Shown: positions 51,101-61,350, counted from the first letter of the stretch. The stretch is 64,000 nt of DNA from Sycobia sp. Sy_11 (GCA_018907035.1 JACCIC010000284.1:142001-206000), one strand, 5' to 3'. The notes: a model not told the origin generated them from the letters alone. Numbers and translations are program-made.

Positions 51101-51771
51101 GCAATAGGAAAATGGTCTGATCCTCGTGGATCGTCATTAACAGAGTATTCTATTTTATCCGCAAGATTGAGCGATGTTATAATTAAGTCTAAATTCGATT
51201 TTTTCGCGCGACTTGCATCAACATATGAGTATGTATCTATATTATGTATGAATAAATCAAACTTATCAATGCTATTTTGTAACTTTTCACCGTTCGTATC
51301 AGTTTTTTCACAATTCCACAATTTATTGTGGGCATTAAAGTCGCCAACAATTACACAATACTCAGATTTTGAACAATTTTCAATAATTGTATCCCATTGT
51401 GGCTGCTTTAAATTATTACCAGGTACTCTATAACAAAATAAGATATTGATTATTGGTGTAAAATTGGTAACTTTAATTGCCCCTAATTCTACAGAGGTAT
51501 GAGGTGTAGCTAGATTAGTTAATTCAATATAGCCTACAGTTTTTCTGATGAGTAGAAGAATCCCCCCTCCTCTACAGTGAAGGCGATCCTTGCGGTATGT
51601 AAGAAAGCCAGGAAATTTGAATTGTTCTGAGTCTACAGCATGATCTGTTAACCAGGTTTCAACGCTGATAAAAATATCTAAGTTTTTAAGAATATCTGCT
51701 AGTTCGTCTTTACGTTTACCTAGGCTTCTTGCATTCCAAATCAGGCACTTAAGTTTGTTGTTAAAAGACAT
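48115..51771 (-). pseudogene. LINE ORF2: endonuclease, reverse transcriptase, RNase H (broken)
   Basis: Starts at 51771 (MSFNNKLKCLIWNARSLGK). Endonuclease: WNARS at residue 12, E38, GDFNAHN with D144, SDH at 218-220. A frameshift near 50790 is followed by the linker and reverse transcriptase start (SPGMDGITYDIIKKLP near 50420-50375). Another shift in an A-run near 50280 precedes GVRPIALTSCVCKLFESL, KSQAGFRTGRSCTDN and LDVSGAFDN. The palm segment with the usual G-x-PQG-x-LSP motif is absent: RIGNLPK runs straight into SVEICQFADDLLIYS near 49870. A shift near 49745, a TGA at 49665-49667, then thumb RKALGY. RNase H: YTDGSK, AECAAL, SDSLSAL, HIGLHGNEIADNLAKE, all catalytic acids present. A shift near 48405, then CACGSTSQDLNHVLWQC at about 48322-48270. 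End at 48115. At least five lesions plus one deletion. Confidence 0.85.
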
Positions 51772-51815
51772 AATATAAATATGTATATGTAATAGAATTA
51801 ATATATTTAATTAAT

Positions 51816-53126
51816 TTAGTCGGATTGTGTCGTATGAGAGCTATCAAATTCCATTTCCTGGTTTATATATTTTAATAACTTTTTTTTAATTCTTGTACAT
51901 CTGGCCTTTAGATTTTTATCCAATATAAACGAGTACGAAAAATTTAACATCTTAATTAGCTCGTCGGTCTTATTTGTAAACTTAAGAGAAAGTTCAATTG
52001 TATTTGTTTTGCCATAGGACTGAGCGAGAAATTTGTGGAATCTGTCGAAACTAAGTATGTGTAACGTGCTTGATTTTTCCAACTCTTCTCTTAATGGTAG
52101 TAGTGATTGCTCTAATTTATCCACACTAACTTGATCCAGTTCGACTTCTATTGTGCTTTCCTTGCACCTTTTGACTACTTTTCTGCTAGGTATTACGAAG
52201 TTATTTTCATTTTCAGCTGTTAGAGAATCATTTTCTATCTTTGTCTCCTTAATAATTAAATTTTCTTCTTTGCTCGAATTTTCTGTAGATGTAACTGAAG
52301 GAGGAGAGGGTCTTTTCAGTTTTTTATTAATAATATCTTTAGGATTCACAGTAGTTTTTTCTATTTCGTTCTGCCGTTTAACAGAGTCCGACGGAATATC
52401 TTGAGAGAGTGAGAGAGAAGGGAATGCGTCTGGAGTTATAATTTGTTTTCCATTTTCTGGGCAAAGGCGAGCTATATGACCACTTTGTTTACATAAATAA
52501 CATTTGGTAGAGTCGGTAGTGAAGAAAATCCAGTAAGGTGTGTCATCATGTAGAAGTTGTACCGATTCGGGCACCAGATGTGTGTCTTCTTCTTTGATAT
52601 AGACTTGACAACGAAATGACAAAATATTTGCTCTACCGGGCTTTAATAGGCCAACTCTAAGATATTGCATTGTCGAAACAGGAGTGATTAAATTTTTTTT
52701 TAGAAAATTCACAAGAATTTCATGGGGGATAGTAGGATCCACATTCGAGATTACTAGTCTTTTATGATCTGCGATTAGTGGTCTAAATTTTAATTCATAC
52801 CCTTTAATAAATACAGATTTCTTAAAAGTCTTCTCTACTAGTGTTTTTTCAGAAAGATAAATTTTAATTCTATTACTTGTAACCTTAGAAATAAACCTTA
52901 CGTGTCCGGTTCCAATGGTTTCTTCTATAGCATCGATGTAGTCGTCATTTGTGAAACTTTCTATTGCATCTGCTATCACTGCATGTTCTTTGGTTATAAA
53001 AGTAGAGCTGAGAAAGGCACTTGCGTATGTTTTACTAATAGAATCTGAAGAGCTTTGAGTAACTTGAGTAAAATGGCCCCTGGTATCAGAAGCCATTTTT
53101 GGAACACAGGAATTTTGCTTTAACAT
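51816..53126 (-). CDS. LINE ORF1, gag-like RNA-binding protein with CCHC zinc knuckle
   Basis: 436 codons, intact. It would package LINE RNA and act as a nucleic-acid chaperone in the ribonucleoprotein, as known for ORF1 of this group. A CCHC knuckle C-x2-C-x4-H-x4-C is at C209, C212, H217, C222 (CYLCKQSGHIARLC). The part before it (about 75-205) fits the RNA-recognition-type fold expected in these proteins (VISNVDPTIPHEILVNFL). The C-terminal third is rich in K, E and S. Start: ATG at 53126, with an alternative at residue 11 (MASDTRG); I prefer the first because it gives the full frame, but the second is possible. It ends 45 nt before ORF2. A related, broken ORF1 end is at 25.75-26.56 kb. 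Confidence 0.8.
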   Translation of the reverse strand: MLKQNSCVPKMASDTRGHFTQVTQSSSDSISKTYASAFLSSTFITKEHAVIADAIESFTNDDYIDAIEETIGTGHVRFISKVTSNRIKIYLSEKTLVEKTFKKSVFIKGYELKFRPLIADHKRLVISNVDPTIPHEILVNFLKKNLITPVSTMQYLRVGLLKPGRANILSFRCQVYIKEEDTHLVPESVQLLHDDTPYWIFFTTDSTKCYLCKQSGHIARLCPENGKQIITPDAFPSLSLSQDIPSDSVKRQNEIEKTTVNPKDIINKKLKRPSPPSVTSTENSSKEENLIIKETKIENDSLTAENENNFVIPSRKVVKRCKESTIEVELDQVSVDKLEQSLLPLREELEKSSTLHILSFDRFHKFLAQSYGKTNTIELSLKFTNKTDELIKMLNFSYSFILDKNLKARCTRIKKKLLKYINQEMEFDSSHTTQSD

Positions 53127-53280
53127 TTCGGGACTGCAAAAGCCGTCCGAAATTTTAAACAGGATAGATATACTATATAGCTTTGATTAATTGCTGACAC
53201 CTTAATATGTTTACTCGTTTCCACGGACTGCGGAGCAATTGTAAACACGTCTGCTCAGAGCGACTGTACAAACGAAACTC

Positions 53281-53294
53281 AATATTTATATAAT
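53281..53294. repeat. Target-site duplication of the complete LINE (5' side)
   Basis: AATATTTATATAAT, identical to 47884-47897, next to the LINE 5' end (GAGTTTCGTTTG on the minus strand). Confidence 0.85.
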
Positions 53295-54083
53295 ATTATA
53301 ACATTATGTTGTTGATTTAATAAAAAAAAAAACTATTAATTTAAAAAACTTACAAAGTAATAATAAAGTCTGCTTGTCGTTCGATTTTGTCATCTTAAAA
53401 ATTATACATAATAAATTAGTTTTGGAAATATTTTCCTTTTATTATTTAATATCTAAAATTTCGCATGAAGCAATTAATTAAAAAATTCTATTCTTTGATG
53501 TCTTACACCGGCTTCAATTATTGGTTGTTAGTTAGTAATTCTATCCTATTTATTTATAAAATAAATAATATCATTTGAAATTTTTGAAATTTTATAAAAT
53601 AAAATTAATTTTTTAAATTATTAATCATGCTGAGTTCATAACTATAAATCGTTACTTGAATTTATGGAGTGTTCATACGGCATATCTGATGATTTGGCAT
53701 TCCCGCAAGTAGTAAAACATTATGTTGGTTAGTATATAATATAAACCCGATTATGACTTCACATAAGTATAATAAGTATATTACATACGAATGTGTAATC
53801 TATTGTCAATGCGTGTATATGTATTTAGATGCATAAGGTATATAGAACCAACGTACTTCTAAGTTACTTCAAAATTTTCGAAATTAACTTGATAAACATT
53901 TATAATTAATTAATTAAAGTAATGATTAAAGTCAATGAATTTATATAAGAAAGCATAATAACAACGTCAATTGGTTTTTAAAGAAAAATATTAAAAGTAA
54001 AAAATAATTCTTTATTACACAAAATTTACCAATGAAATATATACAAAAATTTTTTATCATTTTGAAAACGTCAAAAAATCACC
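53295..54083. other. Non-coding AT-rich
   Basis: No recognised features on either strand. Confidence 0.35.
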
Positions 54084-54345
54084 CTGGAAGAGATCTAACA
54101 ATTTTTAATAGGCTGGAAAGTCGTTACTAGGTAGTAAAAATAGAATCAATCATTGTGAGTAGAAACAAGGTAAATCTTAGAATGCAAAATGTGAACAATT
54201 CTAATACCTAGAAAATCGGCATATTATAGAAACAAAAAATTCATAAAGTCAAGCAAGTACAGAAATGGCTATAAAATAGGTAAAAACTAGTTTATAAAAT
54301 AGTAAAATATATATCCTTGTTTCTGACTATTAACTAGCAATTTCA
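54084..54345 (+). repeat. Short interspersed repeat, CCCTGGTA family, copy 3
   Basis: Starts near CCCTGGAAGAGATCTAAC, shares TACTAGGTAGTAAAAATAG and GGTAAATCTTAGAATGC with the 47.6-kb copy, and ends near CCTTGTTTCTGACTATTAAC. An internal segment of about 50 bp differs from that copy. Confidence 0.6.
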
Positions 54346-54593
54346 GTTTAAATGCAAGTTTTTAATTGATTATTAGGAAATTAATTTTTACAAAATAATA
54401 TTTAATAGTTTTATTCATTTTATAATTAAATATATAAAATTAAGTACTTCGATCAGGAATCGAAACGGATTATAAAAAACAACAAAGTTTATTTATTATT
54501 CGATTTTTATGCTGAAATTTATAGTTATTAAATAGTTATTAATTAATTATACTTAATCTATATAGATAAATACTATTATACTGCATTAAACTA

Positions 54594-55878
54594 TTAGGAG
54601 TGTGAATAAGTCTTTCCCGTTTTTTGTAAGAGATGGCGCCACCAATACTGTGCGAGTATTCAATGGTTACATATGTCATAATCAAAGCTTATTCATATGT
54701 CAACAATTCCATACTAACACATTAGTTAAAATTTTTCGCATCATAAATTTTTGATATCGTGAAAATGTCGAAATTTGAGCCGAGTCGACGTCATTTGCGG
54801 GAAGTTTCACTTTATTGGTTCAATTTGAAGAAATCTGCTGCCGAGATGCATCGATTGCTTCAGGAGGCTTATGGAGAAGGTTGTGTCGATGATTCAAGTG
54901 TTCGCGGATGGTTTCGACGCTTCAAAAGCGGTGATTTCGACGTGGAAGACAAGGAGCGTTCCGAGCGGCCGCAAATCTTTGAAGATCGAGAATTGGCGAC
55001 TTTGCTTGATGAAGATTCTTGTCAAACGCAAGAAGAACTTGCTGAAGCATTGGGAGTTGACCGAACAACCATTTCCAAGCGTTTGAAAGCCATGGGAAGG
55101 ATCCAAAAGCAAGGAAATTGGGTGCCGTACGAACTGAAGCTGAGAGACGTCGAACGGCGTTTTTTCACTTGCGAACAGCTGCTTCAGCGACATAAAAGAA
55201 AGGGTTTTCTGCATCGTATCGTGACTGGCGATGAAAAGTGGATACGTTACGATAATCCGAAGCGAAGAAAATCATGGGGACTACCCGGCCATGCATCATC
55301 ATCGACGGCCAAGCCAAATATTCATGGCGCCAAGCTCATGCTATGTATATGGTGGGACCAGCTAGGTGTGGTTTACTATGAGCTTCTGAAACCGAATGAA
55401 AGGATCACAGGCGAGGTCTATCGACGACAATTGATGCGTTTGAGCCGCGCACTGCGAGAAAAACGGCCACAATACTCCGACAGGCACGACAAAGTTATTT
55501 TGCAACATGACAATGCTCGCCCACATGTTGCACCGCCGGTGAAAACATACTTAGAAACGCTCAAATGGGAAGTCCTACCCCACCCGCCGTATAGTCCAGA
55601 CGTTGCTCCGTCTGATTACCATCTCTTCAGATCGATGACGCATGGCCTGGCTGACCAGCACTTCCATTCCTACGAGGAAGCCAAAAAATGGGTGGATGAC
55701 TGGATAGAGGCCAAACCGGTCGAATTTTTTCGCAACGGGATTCGTATGTTGCCAGAAAGATGGGAAAAAGTTGTAGCTAGCGATGGCCAATACTTTCAAT
55801 AATTCATTTGTAACCATTTTTTCACAATAAAGGCTCAAAATTTGAAAAAAAACGGGAAAGACTTATTCACATACCTGA
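54594..55878 (+). mobile_element. Complete mariner element
   Basis: An approximately 1285-bp Tc1/mariner DNA transposon. The terminal inverted repeats (54594-54624 and 55848-55878) match over about 30 bp with three mismatches, all in the first seven bases; the shared part is TGTGAATAAGTCTTTCCCG. It is flanked by TA on both sides (54592-54593 and 55879-55880), the expected target duplication. A single transposase frame fills it. Length and structure are those of a standard mauritiana-subfamily mariner. Confidence 0.93.
54765..55802 (+). CDS. Mariner transposase, DD34D, apparently intact
   Basis: 345 residues, the usual length for this family. It binds the inverted repeats and moves the element by cut-and-paste in the nucleus. 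N-terminal helix-turn-helix DNA-binding domain about 1-110, with WFRRFKSGDFDVEDKE at 49-64. WVPYEL linker motif at 119-124 (commonly WVPHEL). Catalytic acids D156 (TGDEKWI), D249 (HDNARPH) and D284 (SPDVAPSDYHLF), with 34 residues between the second and third, which is DD34D. ERWEKVVASDGQYF near the end is the conserved C-terminal motif. The ATG at 54765 is chosen over an upstream in-frame GTG because it gives the family length and MSKFEP start. AATAAA follows at about 55827. No stop or shift is seen, so it may be functional; activity is not proven. Confidence 0.93.
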   Translation: MSKFEPSRRHLREVSLYWFNLKKSAAEMHRLLQEAYGEGCVDDSSVRGWFRRFKSGDFDVEDKERSERPQIFEDRELATLLDEDSCQTQEELAEALGVDRTTISKRLKAMGRIQKQGNWVPYELKLRDVERRFFTCEQLLQRHKRKGFLHRIVTGDEKWIRYDNPKRRKSWGLPGHASSSTAKPNIHGAKLMLCIWWDQLGVVYYELLKPNERITGEVYRRQLMRLSRALREKRPQYSDRHDKVILQHDNARPHVAPPVKTYLETLKWEVLPHPPYSPDVAPSDYHLFRSMTHGLADQHFHSYEEAKKWVDDWIEAKPVEFFRNGIRMLPERWEKVVASDGQYFQ

Positions 55879-56285
55879 TAGTTGAATGTATTTATATTTA
55901 TATAAATTTCTTTTATTATAATTATTGGTTTTTTAAATATTTTAGGTACACAATTAATGTATATAGTGCACATTTCTTAATGTTATTTTAATATATTATT
56001 AACTAAAATACTTTTTTAATGAATAATTCGACCAAACGCGTCAGTAAATATCGTTTACAAAAAAAATTTTGAAAAAAATTCAATTAGACGATAACAACGA
56101 AACTATATAAAGTGCAATTGAAGAAAACAATGAAAGTGAAAGTGAGAAATATAGAATAAATGAAATGTCAGACTATAACATCGAGATAATAATCACAGTA
56201 AATTCGTCAATTATTTAAAAACAAAATTACAAAAATAAATAGTATATATATATTTATGCACACGTATATATATATAGATGTATAT

Positions 56286-56287
56286 AT

Positions 56288-56346
<59 letters not shown>

Positions 56347-57110
56347 TAAGCTAGAGTTTACAGTATAAAATAACAATAACATATAATAATAGAGATAAAT
56401 ATATATATACATATAAAAGGAAATACAATATATAACAATATATAAATATATACATATCAAAATAAGAATATAACAATATTAAAATATATATATACAAAAT
56501 AAGTATATCATATTATAAAATATATACAATAAAACAAGTATATAATATTATAATACACATAAAAACATATATATTAAAATAAGTATGTAATAATATGATA
56601 CGTATAAAATATACATACAATAAAATAAGAATATAATAATATAATACGTATGAAACATATATATTAAAATAAGTATGTAATAATATGATACGTATAAAAT
56701 ATACATACAATAAAATAAGAATATAATAATATAATACGTATGAAACATATATATTAAAATAAGTATGTAACATTATAATACGTATAAAATATATATATTA
56801 AAACAAGTATGAAATACTATAATACGTATAAGTACAGATATAAAAATAATATTATAATGCACATAAATACATACTATATATATACATATATATATAAGAT
56901 AAATATATAATAATAATGAAATATACAAATGTATATATATATATAGTTTTGCAGAATAAAAATAAAAGATAAACAATTATATACACATTTATATATAAAA
57001 TAGCATACAATATAATAATACGTAAACTTATACATATATAAATAAATATATAAATAATAGTATATAGAAATACAACTACATATATACAAAAATAAATATA
57101 TATAAAATAG
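56286..57110. repeat. AT/CA microsatellites and a 90-bp tandem repeat
   Basis: (CA)n then (TA)n at 56286-56344. At 56513-56800 a 90-bp unit repeats about 2.5 times (AAGTATGTAATAATATGATA at 56581, 56671 and, changed, 56761). Because 90 is a multiple of three, the minus strand gives a 30-residue repeated peptide; that is a by-product. The whole stretch is built of TA/ATAC words and lies in the insertion that splits copy 3. Confidence 0.8.
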
Positions 57111-57439
57111 AAGCAAACTCGAAGCTAAGATGACCAAAAATCATGCAACATGTCATCATCTTGTTTGGGCGAGAAAAACAATTTTGTAATATCTGCCCAA
57201 ATAAGGCGTTGACTTGCGCAAGTACATACGTCAGAGGCGTATGGTTTTTCCGACGAAGGCCTTAAAGGTAATAAAAATTGTATACTAATGATGCGATAGT
57301 ATACAATTTTTAACGTTAAATTATCGAAAATCAATATGTATAACAAATAGAACAAATTAAAAACAATAGTAATAACCAATACAAAAATTGTAAAATACGT
57401 TCAAAACAAAAATTGTAAATTTAAACTAAAAATAAGTAA

Positions 57440-58060
57440 AATAGATAAAATAATAAAAAAACGATAAAATCGAGGAGCAGAGAGAGGGATCATGGACTTT
57501 TTCGGGTATATAAAGCCCCGATTTTTCTACCAAAACGCAGTCTGAACGCAGTCTGAACGCAGTCTAAACGCAGTCAAATCGCAGTCAAATCGCAGTCAAG
57601 AAGCAGTCAACACACAGTCACGGTCCAGGTCCATCTCTCTGTCTCTCTCACCTTGTTGTCAGTAAGTAAAAATAAAATAAATATTCAAAATATAAAAAAT
57701 CTCACATTTGTCTTCTCTCTCTTTCTCTCACTTGTACTACATACATCTCCTTGATCCGGGGAAGTGACTGATCCTCCCATGAGGTAGGATCGTACATGCC
57801 CCTCGTTTTTTTTATATATATAAGTTAGGGAACTAGGCCTGTAGGCCGAGGGAGATACTTATTTCTTTTAAGAAACGAAGGAAATAAATATCTAAAAGAA
57901 CCCTTGGACTCTAGCCCAGATAAAACAGATTAGGTATCATCCTTCATCTATTTTCAACCGTTTGATGTTCCCGAGCTAGTGGAGGAAACTCCAGGCTCGA
58001 ATAAAACCGAGTGCATATCGAAACGCCTACGTATATGAACAATATACGTAAGCGCTTCTT
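57440..58060 (+). repeat. LTR-like element, copy 2
   Basis: TATATAAAGCCCC at 57507-57519; an 11-bp tandem repeat CAGTCTGAACG and variants at 57536-57622; AATAAA near 57675; CCGGGGAAGTGACTG near 57757; TAGGCCGAGG near 57841; CCCGAGCTAGTGGAGGAAAC near 57970. The same order and words occur on the minus strand at 12240-12850. It lies inside the N-terminal part of the TNP2-like copy 3, so it inserted after that element. Likely a solo LTR; ends and target duplication not determined. Confidence 0.5.
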
Positions 58061-59990
58061 ATAAAGTTATTGTACGGAAGGGCATGCGTGCCCGGACGTC
58101 ACAAGACGATGAATTAGGTAATGTAAGTTTCAGATACATTACAGACGAAGAAAATGAAAGTGTAATTAAAATATCAGAGGACGATGATAGTGATAATGAA
58201 ATTATAGAAAAGAGTGACAGTGAAATTACGAATGTGAGGAAAGGAGTGAAAATCACGATAAAGAGCAGGATCAAGCTGAGGAAGAACCTGAAATACAACA
58301 GTTAAGAGAATGGGCAATTTAAACAAGAATTCCCAGGAAACATTTTGATTCTTTCTTGCAGATTTTAAGAAAAAAACTTTTATTAAATTTGCCAGCTATT
58401 TCTAAAACGCTGCAACATACTTCGACTTCTAAGTGGGTTGTTAAAAAAATGAAAGGGATTAAAAAGAGGTCTTGAAGCCTGTGCTAATCCTGCATTGCAT
58501 GAAGATGGTATCTTAAAAATTGATTTTAATATTGATGGTGCTAGCTTGAATAAATCAAGTAAAAAATCTATGCGGCCTATATTATGCAAAGTTAATCATG
58601 TTTTCATGTACAATGTTTACACAGCTTTTCCTGTAGCGGTGTTTTATGGATTTGGAAAACCTAAAGATTTGGTTCAGTTTTTATCAAAATTTATTAATGA
58701 ATTAAATGTATTGTTAAGAGATGGCATAAAAATTAAAAATAAACATTTTTCTATAACTTGTAGAAGTTTTATTTGTGACACATCAGCTCGAGCATACATA
58801 AAATGTATCAATGGACACACAAGCTTTAGTGGCTGTGAAAGGCGTACTTGTGTAGGTGAAAAAATTGGTAGCACTACTGTTTATATCTCAATTGGCGAAG
58901 AGAAAAGTGATGAAGAATTTCGATCGTTTGAAAGAAATGATCATCACACCGATGTCTCGCCTCTAATTGTTATCGAGCCTAAAACTGATTTTATCAATCA
59001 GTTTGTGCTCCATTCAATGCATTTATTATACTTGGGTGCAATGAGAAGATTATTTGATTTTTGGTTTATAGAAAATAATCCAAATGTTAAATTAAGCTAT
59101 CAACAAAAATTAGAATTGAATCGAAGAACAAGGATGTTAAAAAACACATTCCTGTAGAATTTAAACGTAAAATTCGAGAATCAAATGATTGGGCAAAGTA
59201 CAAAGCTGTGGAATTCAAATTTTTTACTATATAGTGATCCAGTCGTTTTAAAAAAGATTTTAAAAAATAACATTTATCAACATTTTTTATTATTACATAT
59301 TGCATGTAGAATGTTGACTAGTCAGGAAGCGGTTAATTACGTTATATTGGCAAAGAATTTTTTAAGAACATTTGGTAACGATGCAATAGATATATATGGC
59401 TCAAGTTTTGTATCATTAAATATACATAATTTAAACCATATTGCTGACGATGTTCAATTTATGAAACGTAATTTAAACAGCATATCTGCTTTTACGTTTA
59501 AAAATAAATTAGGTAAGATTAAACATGTGTTGTTATCGCCACATAAAACAATCGCTCAGTATTGCCAAAGGATACATGAGCAAAGAGAGTTCCTTAATAA
59601 TGAAGCACAGCCTACTAAAGAAATAATTATTTTACGATATAATTTGAATGGATGTATTAGCAAATTATATTTTAAGGGACAGTTTTTATCAACGCAGCAT
59701 CCTGATAATACTGTATTACTACATAGTGAACAAATTGTAAAAATCTGTAAAATACATAAAGTGAATGAAACTGTACATATCCAAGTACAAATTTATAAAG
59801 TTAAAAAGTCTTTATATACTTCTCCATATGATTCAAATATGCTCCACAGTTTAGAGATATATGATAATCCAGCAAACCAATTAAAGAGCTTTCCTATTAA
59901 CTGTATAAAAAAAAAAAACTTATAAAAATTTCGATTAATTTTGCTGAGGAACACGAAGAGAGACACTTTATATTTCCATTTTTACATTAA

Positions 59991-60404
59991 CTGAATATAT
60001 TTATTACAAAAGGTAAGTGTAAATATAAGAATTATTTTTAAAGAATCTATTATATTATTATTACTAGCATCCCCCGTCTCGGCTTCGCCCGAGATAATAA
60101 TTTAACCGATTTCATAAACAATTCAATAATATCTAAGTCAAAAGTACTTTATATATACAAATCTATATCTCTATCAATAATTGACCGTAATTTACCTATC
60201 TTCGCTTCTGTATAAAATGCTATGACCATTTTATACAACACACACACACACACACACACTTCTATGGGAAAAATTGTACTTTCAAGTTCGAGCGATAGAA
60301 AAAAATGTCCAAGGGTCTCTAGAGTACGGAGAATATCATCTTCGGGTGGTATAATATGACTCGGGACGACTCTTACTGGTAGTGTGCGTGTTAGAATGAT
60401 AGAA
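59991..60404. other. Possible start of an RTE-like or non-autonomous element; (CA)n
   Basis: TACTAGCATCCCCCGTCTCG near 60064 resembles the conserved leading edge of some dispersed arthropod elements. (CA)n lies at 60238-60260. No coding was recognised. Confidence 0.3.
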
Positions 60405-60824
60405 TACGAATCTCTTCATAGAAGTCGTACTCACATACCTGGACATTATTGCCCACCAGCTATATACGACACTCCCTGTAGAAATTGTCTCGACATACCT
60501 AAAAATCATTTCCTATCAATTAAACACGATAGTCCCAGTAGAAGTCGTCCCGAGAAAGTCAGCATCGCTTCCTAGCGACTAAACATAATACTCTCCGTAG
60601 AAGTCGTTCGGAAAGACCTAGATATCGTATTTTACCATCCCAACACGAATCTTCCCATAGAAGCTGATTTCCTCAGACCTGGACCTCGTTTTCTACCAAC
60701 TAAATACAATATTCCCCATAGAAATCGCTCAGAGACGCCTGGACATCGCATCTTATCACCCGAACACACAACTGCCTGTTATCGTCTTGAGGCAACGGGA
60801 TATCGTAATGAACCGCTCGTACAC
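60405..60824 (+). repeat. 60-bp minisatellite encoding a 20-residue repeat, seven units
   Basis: Units start at 60405, 60465, 60525, 60584, 60644, 60705 and 60765 (lengths 60, 60, 59, 60, 61, 60, 60). Each translates to a variant of the same 20 residues. Unit 1 is YESLHRSRTHIPGHYCPPAI, unit 4 HNTLRRSRSERPRYRILPSQ, unit 6 YNIPHRNRSETPGHRILSPE. The common pattern is aromatic/H, x, S/T, P, x, R, S/N, R, x, E, x, PGHR, x, LP. Unit 3 lacks one base and unit 5 gains one, and there are stops, so it is broken. Similarity at protein level across diverged DNA suggests it once encoded a repetitive, arginine- and proline-rich protein. Not recognised. Confidence 0.6.
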
Positions 60825-61274
60825 GCCAATACATTATTTCTCAGTAGAAACCGTATTTAAAATGTGTATATATAATATGTACAATGTAATATACATACTA
60901 TATATGTATATATATACACATACATACATATATATACATATTTCGTATATTTTCGTTTTTTCAATTAAATACCGTGAATATTTTAGTAGTGGTGCCAACT
61001 AAATTAGATCAAAATATTCGTATGCGAATAGCATATTTTTTAAGCCGACGATGGATATTGCCTTTTTATATATTATTATATTTTTATACTTTTATATATT
61101 TTATATATTAATATACATAGTTTCTATTTTGCTATCATTTCTTTTGTTCAAACTAAAAAAAACAGTCTCTTTTCACAATTCTGAAGTTAATATAATGTAG
61201 AAAAACTAAAATATAATTTATCTTCACAAACTATATTCAGTACGATTTGGCATACGGAACCATTTTATAAGAGA

Positions 61275-61350
61275 AGGGGAAAGAAAGAAAGAGAGAGACA
61301 GAAAGAGAGAGGGAGGGAGGGAGGGAGAGGGAGAGAGAGAGAGAGAGACA
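61275..61350. repeat. (GA)n-rich microsatellite
   Basis: A purine-rich tract with GAAA, GAGA and GGGA words, about 75 bp. Confidence 0.85.

Larger units (their letters stand above)
47898..53280 (-). mobile_element. Complete LINE insertion (RNase H-type non-LTR retrotransposon)
   Basis: An approximately 5.4-kb element on the minus strand, bounded by identical 14-bp direct repeats. In its sense direction: about 150 nt of 5' UTR, ORF1 with a CCHC knuckle, a 45-nt gap, ORF2 with endonuclease, reverse transcriptase, RNase H and a C-terminal cysteine-histidine motif, about 200 nt of 3' UTR, AATAAA and an A-tail of about 18. RNase H in ORF2 places it with the I/R1 group of clades; the poly(A) tail is of note, and the exact clade is not settled. 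The target duplication and full length indicate a real, fairly recent retrotransposition event; ORF2 is now broken. At least two more diverged relatives are in this window. Confidence 0.85.
56019..59990 (+). pseudogene. TNP2-like transposase, copy 3, best preserved, split by insertion
   Basis: The N-terminal start is at 56019 (MNNSTKRVSKYRL), matching the start of copies 1 and 2. After an insertion of about 1.85 kb (56230-58080) coding resumes with an acidic stretch, LREWAI near 58297 and RIPRKHFDSFL. Then IDFNIDGASLNKSSKKSM (58517-58572); FPVAVFYGFGKPKDLVQFLS; ICDTSARAYIKCINGHTSFS (58770-58828); GCERRTCVGE; FRSFERNDHH; FVLHSMHLLYLGAMRRL (59001-59050); KYKAVEFKFF; DPVVLKKILKNNIYQHFLLL; LNIHNLNHIADDVQFM; and a C-terminal FIFPFLH ending at TAA 59988-59990. 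There are shifts near 58230, 59140, 59220 and 59915, and a stop at 58317. This is enough to define the full-length protein of the family in this genome. No CACTA-type ends were found by eye. Confidence 0.7.

Noticed and set aside
51065..51433. Plus-strand 122-codon frame opposite LINE ORF2
   Set aside because: Antisense shadow of the endonuclease domain.
54759..54764. Upstream GTG as the mariner start
   Set aside because: The ATG at 54765 gives the exact family length and N-terminus.
56254..57137. Minus-strand frames with a 30-residue repeat
   Set aside because: Produced by a 90-bp AT-rich tandem repeat in low-complexity DNA.
60405..60824. CRISPR array
   Set aside because: The 60-bp units are contiguous and diverged with no unique spacers, and the genome is eukaryotic.
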